Origin: an uncultured Prevotellaceae bacterium
GTDB taxonomy: Bacteria > Bacteroidota > Bacteroidia > Bacteroidales > Bacteroidaceae
NCBI GenBank assembly: GCA_946185285.1
Contig: CAMHIS010000003.1
Span: forward strand, 1 to 64,000
DNA length: 64,000 bases
Direction: 5' to 3'
Of this stretch, positions 45,141 to 53,540 are shown piece by piece. The translations under genes were made by a program, and so were the position numbers. Positions within the stretch are counted from its first letter, which is position 1, and the number at the start of each line of letters is the position of its first letter. A model generated the notes under the pieces. That model saw nothing but the letters and a program-made list of their open reading frames with translations, was not told where the DNA came from and ran no database searches.

Positions 45141-45830
45141 TTATGTTAATTGATAGTTCTTCTCCAATGCCTCTATCCCGGCAACGTCGGCTGCCGTCAG
45201 CATGCGCTCGCCGCTGCAGAGCGTCTCGCGGACGAGCGCCTTCACTTCTTCAAGGGTCAGCGGCGTATATTCTTTTAATAAGGTGATGCGCTGGCGCACG
45301 CTCTCGATGCCCTTCTTCTGCAGTTTCTCCCGGCTCGGCGTGATGGCCTGCAGCATGTGGGCCATGTTGGTGTCGTAGAGCAGCGTACTGTGTACGATGC
45401 ACCCTTGGGGCGTCGTCCTGCAAGCCGTGCCGCAGACCTTCCTGTCGCCTATCATGATGTCGTTATGACTGGTGCCCGTGGCCTCGACGCCCATCTTACG
45501 CAGCACCAGCAGAATCATGTTGACAAAGCGGTTGAAGGCGAAGTTCACGTTCTGCTCGGCGGTGACGAACGACAGCATCAGGTTGTCGCGGTCGGCATAG
45601 ACGCAGCCGCCGCCGCTCTTCCGGCGGAACACCTCGATGCCGTGCTCGCGGCAGTAGTCGAGGTTCACCTCGTTCTCCAATACCTGATTGCGCCCGTAGA
45701 TGACGGTCGGCTCCACCTGCCATGTAAAGAAGTAGTCGGGCTCGTCGAGACGGCGGGCCACATACTCCTCCATTGCTAAATGGAACGACAAACGTCGCTG
45801 TTTGTCATCGGGCAGCAGGATGTACTTCAT
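45141..45830 (-). CDS. lplA: Lipoate-protein ligase
   Basis: IYGRNQVLENEVNLDYCREHGIEVFRRKSGGGCVYADRDNLMLSF. Confidence 0.88.
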   Translation of the reverse strand: MKYILLPDDKQRRLSFHLAMEEYVARRLDEPDYFFTWQVEPTVIYGRNQVLENEVNLDYCREHGIEVFRRKSGGGCVYADRDNLMLSFVTAEQNVNFAFNRFVNMILLVLRKMGVEATGTSHNDIMIGDRKVCGTACRTTPQGCIVHSTLLYDTNMAHMLQAITPSREKLQKKGIESVRQRITLLKEYTPLTLEEVKALVRETLCSGERMLTAADVAGIEALEKNYQLT

Positions 45831-45875
45831 ACATTTCAGGTTAGCGACTGCAAATATATGAAGTTTTTATGTAAT

Positions 45876-46781
45876 CTACAAGTTTTTCTCCAAGAATTTT
45901 AGCTCGGCTTCCAACATTTCCAGTTTCGGCATGCGGAAACCGGCCTCGCGGGCTATCTCTATCGGGCGCGTATATAAATAATGTATCTCCATCGGCCGGT
46001 GGAAGTCGTAGTCGAGGCGCATCGACGGCGAGTAGGGCGTCATCTCGTCGGTCATCTGGATCATCTTCTCGACAAACGCCTCGTCGACACCGCTCACGCC
46101 CAAGGCCCGCGACGCTCCGACCACCTCCATCATCTGGTCGCGGATGAGCTGGCGCGTCGAGGGATTCTTCAGCAGCAGGTCGGTCTGCGTGTGCAGGGCT
46201 ACGGTCATGCCGTTGAAGGGCATGTTCCACACGGCCTTCTTCCAGCGTGCCTCGTGATACTCCACCAATCCCGTCTCGACACCCGCCTGCCGGAACTCAT
46301 TGACGACAGCCTGCATCAGCGACTCATCCCGGCATGAGTAGTTAGCCAGGTTGATACTTCCGTAGCACTGGTGGTTCACACGGCCCTTTTCCGTCTTCGA
46401 CGAGCAGATAAAGGCCAGACCGGCTGCCAGCTGCACACCAGGGAACATACGCTGCACGTCTTCCTCTACGCCGATGCCGTTCTGGATGAGTATCACCAGC
46501 GTCCGCTCGTGCAGCAGTGGGGGCAGCATGGTTTCCAGCTTTCTGTTGTTCACTGACTTCAGGCATACCAGCACCACGTCGCACTGGGGCATATCCTCCG
46601 TAGAGACATAAGCCTTAGCTTGAATATGGAATGAACCATCGCAGGAGTCCACCTGCAGTCCGTTTTCCCTGACATATTCATAATCTGACCGAAAGAGGAA
46701 ATGCACCTCTTGACCGGCTCGTGCCAACTTACCACCATAGTAGCCCCCAATGGCACCTGACCCAATAACAGCGTATCTCAT
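45876..46781 (-). CDS. panE: 2-dehydropantoate 2-reductase family
   Basis: MRYAVIGSGAIGGYYGGKLARAG, LIQNGIGVEEDVQ, RWKKAVWNMPFNGMT. Confidence 0.85.
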   Translation of the reverse strand: MRYAVIGSGAIGGYYGGKLARAGQEVHFLFRSDYEYVRENGLQVDSCDGSFHIQAKAYVSTEDMPQCDVVLVCLKSVNNRKLETMLPPLLHERTLVILIQNGIGVEEDVQRMFPGVQLAAGLAFICSSKTEKGRVNHQCYGSINLANYSCRDESLMQAVVNEFRQAGVETGLVEYHEARWKKAVWNMPFNGMTVALHTQTDLLLKNPSTRQLIRDQMMEVVGASRALGVSGVDEAFVEKMIQMTDEMTPYSPSMRLDYDFHRPMEIHYLYTRPIEIAREAGFRMPKLEMLEAELKFLEKNL

Positions 46782-46820
46782 TCGTCTGTCTTTTTTAGTT
46801 TTTGGGTGCAAAATTATAAA

Positions 46821-46867
46821 ATAATTATGAATTATGAATTATGAATTACGTTTTTTTTGTATCTTTG
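46821..46867 (+). promoter_or_regulatory. dxs promoter: GAATTAT heptads immediately upstream of -7 box TATCTTTG
   Basis: AATTATGAATTATGAATTATGAATTA then TTTTTTTTGTATCTTTGCACCC; panE -7 (TAATTTTG, minus) on the other side. Confidence 0.6.
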
Positions 46868-46874
46868 CACCCAA

Positions 46875-48752
46875 ATGGAAAAACAAGAATTAGGGCTACT
46901 GAATAGCATTGACTATCCGGCTGACCTTAGGAAGTTATCGATTGACCAATTGCCTGAGGTTTGTAGGGAGTTACGGCAGGACATTGTCAGGGAGCTGTCG
47001 GTGAACCCCGGGCACCTGGCCTCGAGCCTCGGTGTGGCTGAGTTGACCGTCGCCCTCCACTATGTCTATGATACGCCCAACGACCGCATCGTTTGGGACG
47101 TGGGTCATCAGGCTTACGGCCATAAGATATTGACAGGGCGCCGCGAGCAGTTTGCCACCAACCGCAAGCTGGGCGGCATACGCCCGTTCCCGTCGCCACA
47201 GGAGAGCGAGTACGACTCGTTTGCCTGCGGCCACGCCTCGAACAGCATCTCGGCAGCGCTCGGCATGGCCGTTGCTGCCAAGCGGCAGGGCGAGAACCGC
47301 AAGGTGGTGGCCGTCATCGGCGACGGCGCCATGTCGGGTGGCCTGGCCTTCGAGGGACTGAACAACGTCTCGTCGTCGCCCAACGACCTGCTTATCATCC
47401 TCAACGACAACAACATGTCGATCGACCGCTCCGTAGGCGGCATGAAGCAATACCTGCTGGGCCTCAACACCAACAAGACCTACAACAGCCTGCGTTTCAA
47501 GGCCGGCCGGTGGCTGCACGGCAGGGGCATGATGAACGACGACCGGCGGAAGGGACTCATCCGGCTGTCGAACGCCATCAAGAGTGCCCTCTCCCACCAG
47601 CAGAACATCTTCGAGGGCATGAACATCCGCTACTTCGGACCGTTCGACGGCCACGACGTCAAGGAGCTGGTGCGTATACTCCGCGAAATCAAGGACATGA
47701 AGGGGCCGAAGCTGCTGCATATCCACACGCAGAAAGGTCACGGCTACGCGCCGGCCGAGAAGGACGTCACCACCTGGCACGCACCTGGCAAGTTCAACCC
47801 TGACACGGGCGAACGGCTGGTGGACAACGACCCCGACAAGCCCCAGAAGTATCAGGACGTGTTCGGACATACGCTGCTGGAGCTGGCCAAGCAGAACCCG
47901 AAGATTGTAGGCGTGACGCCGGCCATGCCCTCGGGCTGCTCGATGAACATCATGATGAAGGAAATGCCCGAGCGCACCTTCGACGTGGGCATTGCCGAGG
48001 GGCACGCCGTCACCTTCTCGGGCGGCATGGCCAAGGACGGCCTCATTCCCTTCTGCAACATCTACTCGGCCTTCGCTCAGAGAGCCTACGACAACATCAT
48101 ACACGACGTGGCCCTGCTCGGGCTGCACGTCGTCTTCTGCTTCGACCGCGCCGGACTGGTCGGCGAGGACGGCCCCACGCACCACGGCGCTTTCGACCTG
48201 GCCGCCCTGCGACCCGTTCCCAACCTGACCATCGCCTCGCCGATGGACGAGCATGAGCTGCGCCGGCTGATGTACACCGCCCAGCTGCCCGGCCAGGGGC
48301 CGTTCGTCATACGCTACCCCCGTGGCGGCGGCGTGCTCAAGGAGTGGCGCTGCCCCCTGGAGGCCGTCAAGGTAGGCACGGGCCGATGCCTGCTCAGCGG
48401 CAACGACGTTGCCGTGCTCAGCATAGGCCCCATCGGCAACGAAGCCCTGAAGGCTGCCAAGGAGACGGGAGCCGCCATGTACGACATGCGCTTCCTGAAG
48501 CCCCTCGACGAGGACATCCTCCACGAGGTGGGCCGCAGGTTCAGCCGCGTCGTCACCGTCGAGAACGGCGTCAGGGACGGCGGTCTCGGCTCTGCCGTCA
48601 CGGAGTGGCTCTCCGACCACGGCTACTCCACGCGTGTCACCCGCCTCGGACTGCCCACCGACCACTTCGTGGAGCACGGCACCGTCGCCGAGCTGCACCA
48701 CCTCTGCGGCACCGATGCCGAGGGAATCGCAAGAGCAATTCAAGCCCCCTGA
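46875..48752 (+). CDS. dxs: 1-deoxy-D-xylulose-5-phosphate synthase
   Basis: [75 protein letters not shown]. Confidence 0.95.
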   Translation: MEKQELGLLNSIDYPADLRKLSIDQLPEVCRELRQDIVRELSVNPGHLASSLGVAELTVALHYVYDTPNDRIVWDVGHQAYGHKILTGRREQFATNRKLGGIRPFPSPQESEYDSFACGHASNSISAALGMAVAAKRQGENRKVVAVIGDGAMSGGLAFEGLNNVSSSPNDLLIILNDNNMSIDRSVGGMKQYLLGLNTNKTYNSLRFKAGRWLHGRGMMNDDRRKGLIRLSNAIKSALSHQQNIFEGMNIRYFGPFDGHDVKELVRILREIKDMKGPKLLHIHTQKGHGYAPAEKDVTTWHAPGKFNPDTGERLVDNDPDKPQKYQDVFGHTLLELAKQNPKIVGVTPAMPSGCSMNIMMKEMPERTFDVGIAEGHAVTFSGGMAKDGLIPFCNIYSAFAQRAYDNIIHDVALLGLHVVFCFDRAGLVGEDGPTHHGAFDLAALRPVPNLTIASPMDEHELRRLMYTAQLPGQGPFVIRYPRGGGVLKEWRCPLEAVKVGTGRCLLSGNDVAVLSIGPIGNEALKAAKETGAAMYDMRFLKPLDEDILHEVGRRFSRVVTVENGVRDGGLGSAVTEWLSDHGYSTRVTRLGLPTDHFVEHGTVAELHHLCGTDAEGIARAIQAP

Positions 48753-48864
48753 GTCAGGGGGTTGGGGGTCTGAACAAGCGCAGGCTCCTATCACACATAA
48801 ATACCATTAAACGGTCTGAAACTAACACGCTTGTTCAGACCCCTATCCCCCTAACTTAGGGGGC
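48743..48864. repeat. Long inverted repeat between dxs and trkA
   Basis: Arms AGCCCCCTGAGTCAGGGGGTTGGGGGTCTGAACAAGCG / CGCTTGTTCAGACCCCTATCCCCCTAACTTAGGGGGC. Confidence 0.92.
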
Positions 48865-48870
48865 AAAGAT

Positions 48871-50226
48871 ATGAAGATAGTCATTGCCGGAGCCGGGGCC
48901 GTGGGCACCCATTTGTCGAAACTGCTGTCGGGTGAGCACCAGAACTGCGTGCTCATCGACGACAACGAGGAGCGCTTGGAGGGTGTCGCCGAGTACGACG
49001 TGATGACCTACAACGCGCTGCCCACCAGTATCGGTGCGCTGAAGGAAGCCGGGGCCGACAAGGCCGACCTCTTCGTCGGTGTCACTACCGAGGAGACCAC
49101 CAACATCACGGCCTGCGTCATTGCCCACGCCCTCGGTGCCAAGAAGACGGTGGCGCGCATCGACAACTATGAATATCTCTCACCCCAAAACCAGAAGTTC
49201 TTCCAGCAGTTGGGTATCGACTCGATGGTCTACCCCGAGGTGCTGGCAGCCATCGACATCACCAACGGTCTGAAAATGTCGTGGGTGCGTCAGCGCTGGG
49301 ACGTCCACGACGGTGCCCTCGTCCTCTTGGGCATCAAGCTGCGCGAGGGCTGCGAGATTCTCAACCAGCCGCTGAAGAACCTCTGCGGCCCCGATGACCC
49401 CTACCACATAGTGGCCATCAAGCGCAATGACGATACCGTCATCCCCGGCGGTCTCGACCAGCTGCAACTGAACGACCTCACCTACTTCATGACTACCAAG
49501 GAGTACATCCCCTATATCCGCAAGATTGTGGGCAAGGAGCACTATGCCGACGTGAAGAACGTCATCATCATGGGCGGCGGCAAGACCTCCGTCCGCGCCG
49601 CGCTGACCATTCCCGACTATATGAACGTGAAAATTATCGAGAAGTCGGCCGAGCGCTGCGAGAAGCTGAACCAGTTGCTGGCTGAGAGCGACACGATGGT
49701 CATCCACGGCGACGGCCGCGACCTGGGACTGCTCGAAGAAGAAGGCATACGCACCACCCAGGCCTTCGTGGCACTGACCGGCAATGCCGAGACCAATATC
49801 CTGGCATGTCTGACGGCCAAGAAGCTCGGCGTGCGCAAGACGATTGCCATGGTCGAGAACCTCGACTACGTCTCGATGGCCGAGAGCCTCGACATCGGCA
49901 CCATCATCAACAAGAAGACCGTCGCCGCCAGCCATATCTACCAGATGATGCTCGATGCCGACGTCCGCAACCTGCGCTCGCTGATGCTCGTCGAAAGCGA
50001 GGTGGCCGAGTTCGTGGCCTCCGAAGGCTCTCGCGTGACGAAGCACTTGGTAAAAGACCTCGGACTGCCTTTCGGCGTCACCATCGGCGGACTGGTTCGC
50101 GACGGTCAGGGTATGCTCGTCAGCGGTAACTCCCAGATTCAGGCGGGCGACTCGGTCATGGTCTTCTGTCACGAGCAGAAGCTCAAGCACCTCGAGAAGT
50201 TCTTCAAAAAGTCCACCCTCTTCTAA
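48871..50226 (+). CDS. trkA: Trk potassium uptake protein TrkA
   Basis: MKIVIAGAGAVGTHLSKLLSGEHQN, two NAD-binding/TrkA-C halves. Confidence 0.93.
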   Translation: MKIVIAGAGAVGTHLSKLLSGEHQNCVLIDDNEERLEGVAEYDVMTYNALPTSIGALKEAGADKADLFVGVTTEETTNITACVIAHALGAKKTVARIDNYEYLSPQNQKFFQQLGIDSMVYPEVLAAIDITNGLKMSWVRQRWDVHDGALVLLGIKLREGCEILNQPLKNLCGPDDPYHIVAIKRNDDTVIPGGLDQLQLNDLTYFMTTKEYIPYIRKIVGKEHYADVKNVIIMGGGKTSVRAALTIPDYMNVKIIEKSAERCEKLNQLLAESDTMVIHGDGRDLGLLEEEGIRTTQAFVALTGNAETNILACLTAKKLGVRKTIAMVENLDYVSMAESLDIGTIINKKTVAASHIYQMMLDADVRNLRSLMLVESEVAEFVASEGSRVTKHLVKDLGLPFGVTIGGLVRDGQGMLVSGNSQIQAGDSVMVFCHEQKLKHLEKFFKKSTLF

Positions 50227-50252
50227 CCTCTTACCTCTTACCTCTGAATAAT

Positions 50253-51710
50253 ATGGTCAACTTCCGCATCATCAACAAGATTATCGGCTCGCTGCTCTTC
50301 ATCGAGGCCCAGTTCATGGGCTGGTGCCTGCTCATGGCCTTCTGCCATCATGAGGACGACGTGCTGGCTTTCTTGACGTCGATGCTAATGACCTTCGGAT
50401 TCGGATTCCTGTTCCTCTTCCTCGGACGCGGAGCCGAGAATACCCTGAGTCGCCGCGATGCCTACGTCGTGGTGACAGCCGTATGGGTCATCTTCTCCGT
50501 CTTCGGTATGCTGCCCTTCCTCATCCACGGCAGCATCACCAACCTCACCGACGCCTTCTTCGAGACGATGTCGGGCTTTACCACCACGGGGGCTTCCATA
50601 CTCGACGATGTGGAGTGCCTGCCCCACGGCATCCTCTTCTGGCGCTCGCTCATGCAGTGGATAGGCGGATTGGGAATCGTCTTCTTCACCATTGCCATCC
50701 TGCCGTCGCTCGTCGGCGGTAGCGTCAAGGTGTTTGCCGCCGAGGCCACCGGCCCCATCAAGGCCAAGATGCACCCGCGGCTCACCACCTCGGCCAAGTG
50801 GATCTGGTCTATCTACCTCCTGCTGACCGTCGGCTGCGGCCTCTCGTTCTGGGCCGTCGGCATGGACTGGTTCGAGGCCACCAACTATTCGATGACCACC
50901 ACCGCCACGGGCGGCTTCTCCATCCACAACAACGGTACGGAGCACTTCCATCAGCCCGCTGTCGACTATGTGGCCATCTTGTTCCAGTTCCTCTCGGGCA
51001 TCAACTTCACCTTATTATATATGAGTATCTTCAAGCTGCGCATCTCGGCGCTCTTCAAGAACTCTGAGTTCAAGCTCTACATCGCCGTCGTCGTCGGAGC
51101 CACGCTGTGGATTATGTATCTGCTGCTCACCCGCATGGACTATTCATTGGAACAGTCCTTCCGCAACGCCCTGTTCCAGGTGGTCTCGTTCATGACCACT
51201 ACGGGTATGTTCAACGACGAGGTGGGACTCTGGCCTCACATCACGTGGGTCATCCTCGGCGTCGTCATGTTCCTCGGAGCCTGTGCCGGTAGCACCAGCG
51301 GCGGCTTCAAGTGCATCCGTGGCGTCATGCTGCTGCAGGTCGTGCGCAATAACTTCCGACAGATTCTGCACCCCAACGCCGTGCTCCCCGTTCGCATCAA
51401 TGGCCAGAGCATTCCGCAGTCGAAGCTCGTGGCGCTGTTCGCCTTCTTCGTCCTGGCCATCTTCATGATGATCTTCACGGCAACGGCCATGATGGTCGGC
51501 GGCGTCGACAATACCAACTCGGTGACCATCGCACTGAGCTGCGTCAGCAACGTCGGTCCCTCGCTCGGCACCAAGATCGGCCCAGAACTGTCGTGGTCAG
51601 TACTCCCCGACGCCATCAAGTGGCTCCTCTGCCTCCTGATGCTCATGGGCCGTCTCGAAATCATGACTGTTCTCGTCCTCTTCAGCCGAGCCTTCTGGAA
51701 GGAGAACTGA
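50253..51710 (+). CDS. trkH: Trk potassium transporter TrkH
   Basis: FFETMSGFTTTGASILDDVECLPHGILFWRSLMQWIGGLGIVFF. Confidence 0.94.
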   Translation: MVNFRIINKIIGSLLFIEAQFMGWCLLMAFCHHEDDVLAFLTSMLMTFGFGFLFLFLGRGAENTLSRRDAYVVVTAVWVIFSVFGMLPFLIHGSITNLTDAFFETMSGFTTTGASILDDVECLPHGILFWRSLMQWIGGLGIVFFTIAILPSLVGGSVKVFAAEATGPIKAKMHPRLTTSAKWIWSIYLLLTVGCGLSFWAVGMDWFEATNYSMTTTATGGFSIHNNGTEHFHQPAVDYVAILFQFLSGINFTLLYMSIFKLRISALFKNSEFKLYIAVVVGATLWIMYLLLTRMDYSLEQSFRNALFQVVSFMTTTGMFNDEVGLWPHITWVILGVVMFLGACAGSTSGGFKCIRGVMLLQVVRNNFRQILHPNAVLPVRINGQSIPQSKLVALFAFFVLAIFMMIFTATAMMVGGVDNTNSVTIALSCVSNVGPSLGTKIGPELSWSVLPDAIKWLLCLLMLMGRLEIMTVLVLFSRAFWKEN

Positions 51711-51784
51711 GGCCGGGATAAAGATTTTCGGCCATTTATTTGGAGGATTCGACTCTTTTTCGTATTTTTGCCGACAGAAATACA

Positions 51785-52771
51785 ATGAATGCCATTATGC
51801 GAGGAAAATACCTGGATCCGAAGGCTGACCTGACCTTCAAGCTGATATTTGAGCACGAAGACTTGCTGATTAGTCTGCTCAACGCCCTGCTGCCCCTTGA
51901 CGAGGGCAAGCAGATAGAGCACATAGAGTACCTGCCTGCAGAGCTGGTGCCTGAGAACCCCGGCAAGAAGAACAGCGTGGTTGACGTGCGCTGCCGCGAG
52001 ACCGGCGGCCGCCATTTCATCGTGGAGATGCAGCTGAACTGGAACAACGAGTTCCGCCACCGCGTCATCTTGAATGCCGCCAAGGCAGTGGTGAAACAGC
52101 TGAAGCCCGGCGAGGAGTACAAGCTGGTGCAGCCGGTCTATTCACTGAACCTTATCAACGACACGGGGTTCGAGTCGGCCCCCGATGATTTCTACCACGA
52201 CTACGCGATAGTGGACGTGGCTCATAACGACCGCATCATCGAAGGCCTGCGGTTCGTGTTCATCGAACTGCCCAAATTCAAGCCCAAGACCATCGCCGAG
52301 CGGAAGATGGCCGTGCTGTGGCTGCGCTTCCTGACGGAGATAAACTCCACCACCGAGGAGGCTCCCGCCGAGCTGTTGGAAAATCCCGAGACGGCTAAGG
52401 CGCTCAAGCTCTTAGAGAAGTCGGCCTACAATGAGGGCCAGCTGGAGGCCTACGACCGCTTCTGGGATGCCGTCTACCGTGAGCGCGTGTTCTACGATGA
52501 CGGGTACAAGAAAGGACAAGCCGCCGGTTGGGCCGATGGCCGAGAGGCTGGCCTGGCTGCTGGCCGGGCAGCTGGAATGGCAGAAGGCCGGGCAGCTGGC
52601 CTGGCGGAAGGCCGAGAGGCTGGCTTGGCGGAAGGCCGAGAGGCTGGCCTGGCAGAAGGGACGGATAAAGCCAACCGCGACAATGCGCAGAAGATGAAGG
52701 CTAAAGGCTTTGCCGTTGAAGATATTGCTGAGATTACCGGCCTCACTATTGAAGCCATCAACAGCCTATAG
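51785..52771 (+). CDS. Rpn-family PD-(D/E)XK nuclease / putative transposase
   Basis: DPKADLTFKLIFEHEDLLISLLNALLP, DVRCRETGGRHFIVEMQ; C-terminal AEGREAGL repeats. Confidence 0.85.
   Translation: MNAIMRGKYLDPKADLTFKLIFEHEDLLISLLNALLPLDEGKQIEHIEYLPAELVPENPGKKNSVVDVRCRETGGRHFIVEMQLNWNNEFRHRVILNAAKAVVKQLKPGEEYKLVQPVYSLNLINDTGFESAPDDFYHDYAIVDVAHNDRIIEGLRFVFIELPKFKPKTIAERKMAVLWLRFLTEINSTTEEAPAELLENPETAKALKLLEKSAYNEGQLEAYDRFWDAVYRERVFYDDGYKKGQAAGWADGREAGLAAGRAAGMAEGRAAGLAEGREAGLAEGREAGLAEGTDKANRDNAQKMKAKGFAVEDIAEITGLTIEAINSL
52520..52668 (+). repeat. Intragenic tandem repeat encoding AxGRxAGLAEGREAGLAEG
   Basis: Repeated GGCCGAGAGGCTGGCTTGGCGGAA-like 24-bp units. Confidence 0.85.
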
Positions 52772-52793
52772 AACTGAGCAATGTTGTTTTAGC

Positions 52794-53095
52794 ATCCGTC
52801 ACATCCGTCATAACCTTGAAACCGCCTCATTTTCAGTACGTTCGGTGGCGACGGATTGAGGTGATGGGTGACGGATAGCCCATGCTGTCAGTGCTACCGC
52901 CACGACTGAAAAGAATCACGGCCAGTGAACAATCATTCACGGCCAGTGAACTATTGAAAAAACGAATACGAAGATGAGTAATAACGATGGCATGTTTCCG
53001 CCAAACTGCCCATCCGTCACCCGTCACAGCAATCCGTCACCACAAAACGCATTGACAGTAAAGCGATTACAAGGAAATGAAGGATGTGACGGATA
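52794..53095. repeat. Cluster of ATCCGTCAC nonamers in both orientations
   Basis: ATCCGTCACATCCGTCAT, GGTGACGGAT, ATCCGTCACCCGTCAC, ATCCGTCACC, GTGACGGAT. Confidence 0.8.
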
Positions 53096-53204
53096 TTTAC
53101 TGAACTTTTTTGGGCTTTTAGCCAGATATTCCAAAAAACGGTTAAATAATCGCTTCCCTTTGAAGATTTTCGGCAAAAGAGGAAACGGAGTCAGTTTTTT
53201 TGTG

Positions 53205-53212
53205 TAATTTTG
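53205..53212 (+). promoter_or_regulatory. -7 box TAATTTTG upstream of RM leader
   Basis: Matches TAnnTTTG, preceded by T-rich GTTTTTTTGTG. Confidence 0.5.
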
Positions 53213-53217
53213 CCAAC

Positions 53218-53520
53218 AAGTATCGCCCGTAGCCGTCGGTCTGACCATACGGCAGGACTCCCTGAGAGCAGGGTGGCGGTATGACTTTCGTGGAAAAACA
53301 ATAACAACATGAGCAGTTATTAGAAGATATAGAAACGTGAGAAATTTCTTAATCAAATCGAAATAAGGTAATTGTGAATGTTCGCGCTGATAGCGTGGAC
53401 GTCACTTATCTTTCGATTGGGCAATCTCACGGCCTCTATATCTGGTAAGGAGCGGACACGCTTTTTATCGTATATAGAGGTCTTGACGAAGCCCAAAGAG
53501 TTCCGATAAGTGCTTTTGTC
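53218..53520 (+). ncRNA. Candidate structured leader upstream of the methyltransferase gene
   Basis: Hairpin CATAC..CCCTGAGAGCAGGG..GTATG (about 53248-53284) and about 40-nt imperfect inverted repeat 53403-53441/53470-53512. Confidence 0.35.
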
Positions 53521-53540
53521 CTAAGCTATAAGCGCAAAGA

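Noticed and set aside
46971-48794. 607-aa minus-strand ORF opposite dxs
   Set aside because: Antisense shadow; dxs is certain.
48743-48864. dxs-trkA hairpin as a simple Rho-independent terminator
   Set aside because: No U-tract follows either arm, and the arms are far longer than usual; kept as a MITE-like repeat instead.
52520-52668. Possible CRISPR-like array
   Set aside because: Repeats are contiguous, coding and without unique spacers; no cas genes in the window.
52794-53095. ATCCGTCAC cluster as a CRISPR array
   Set aside because: Repeats too short, in mixed orientation and irregularly spaced.
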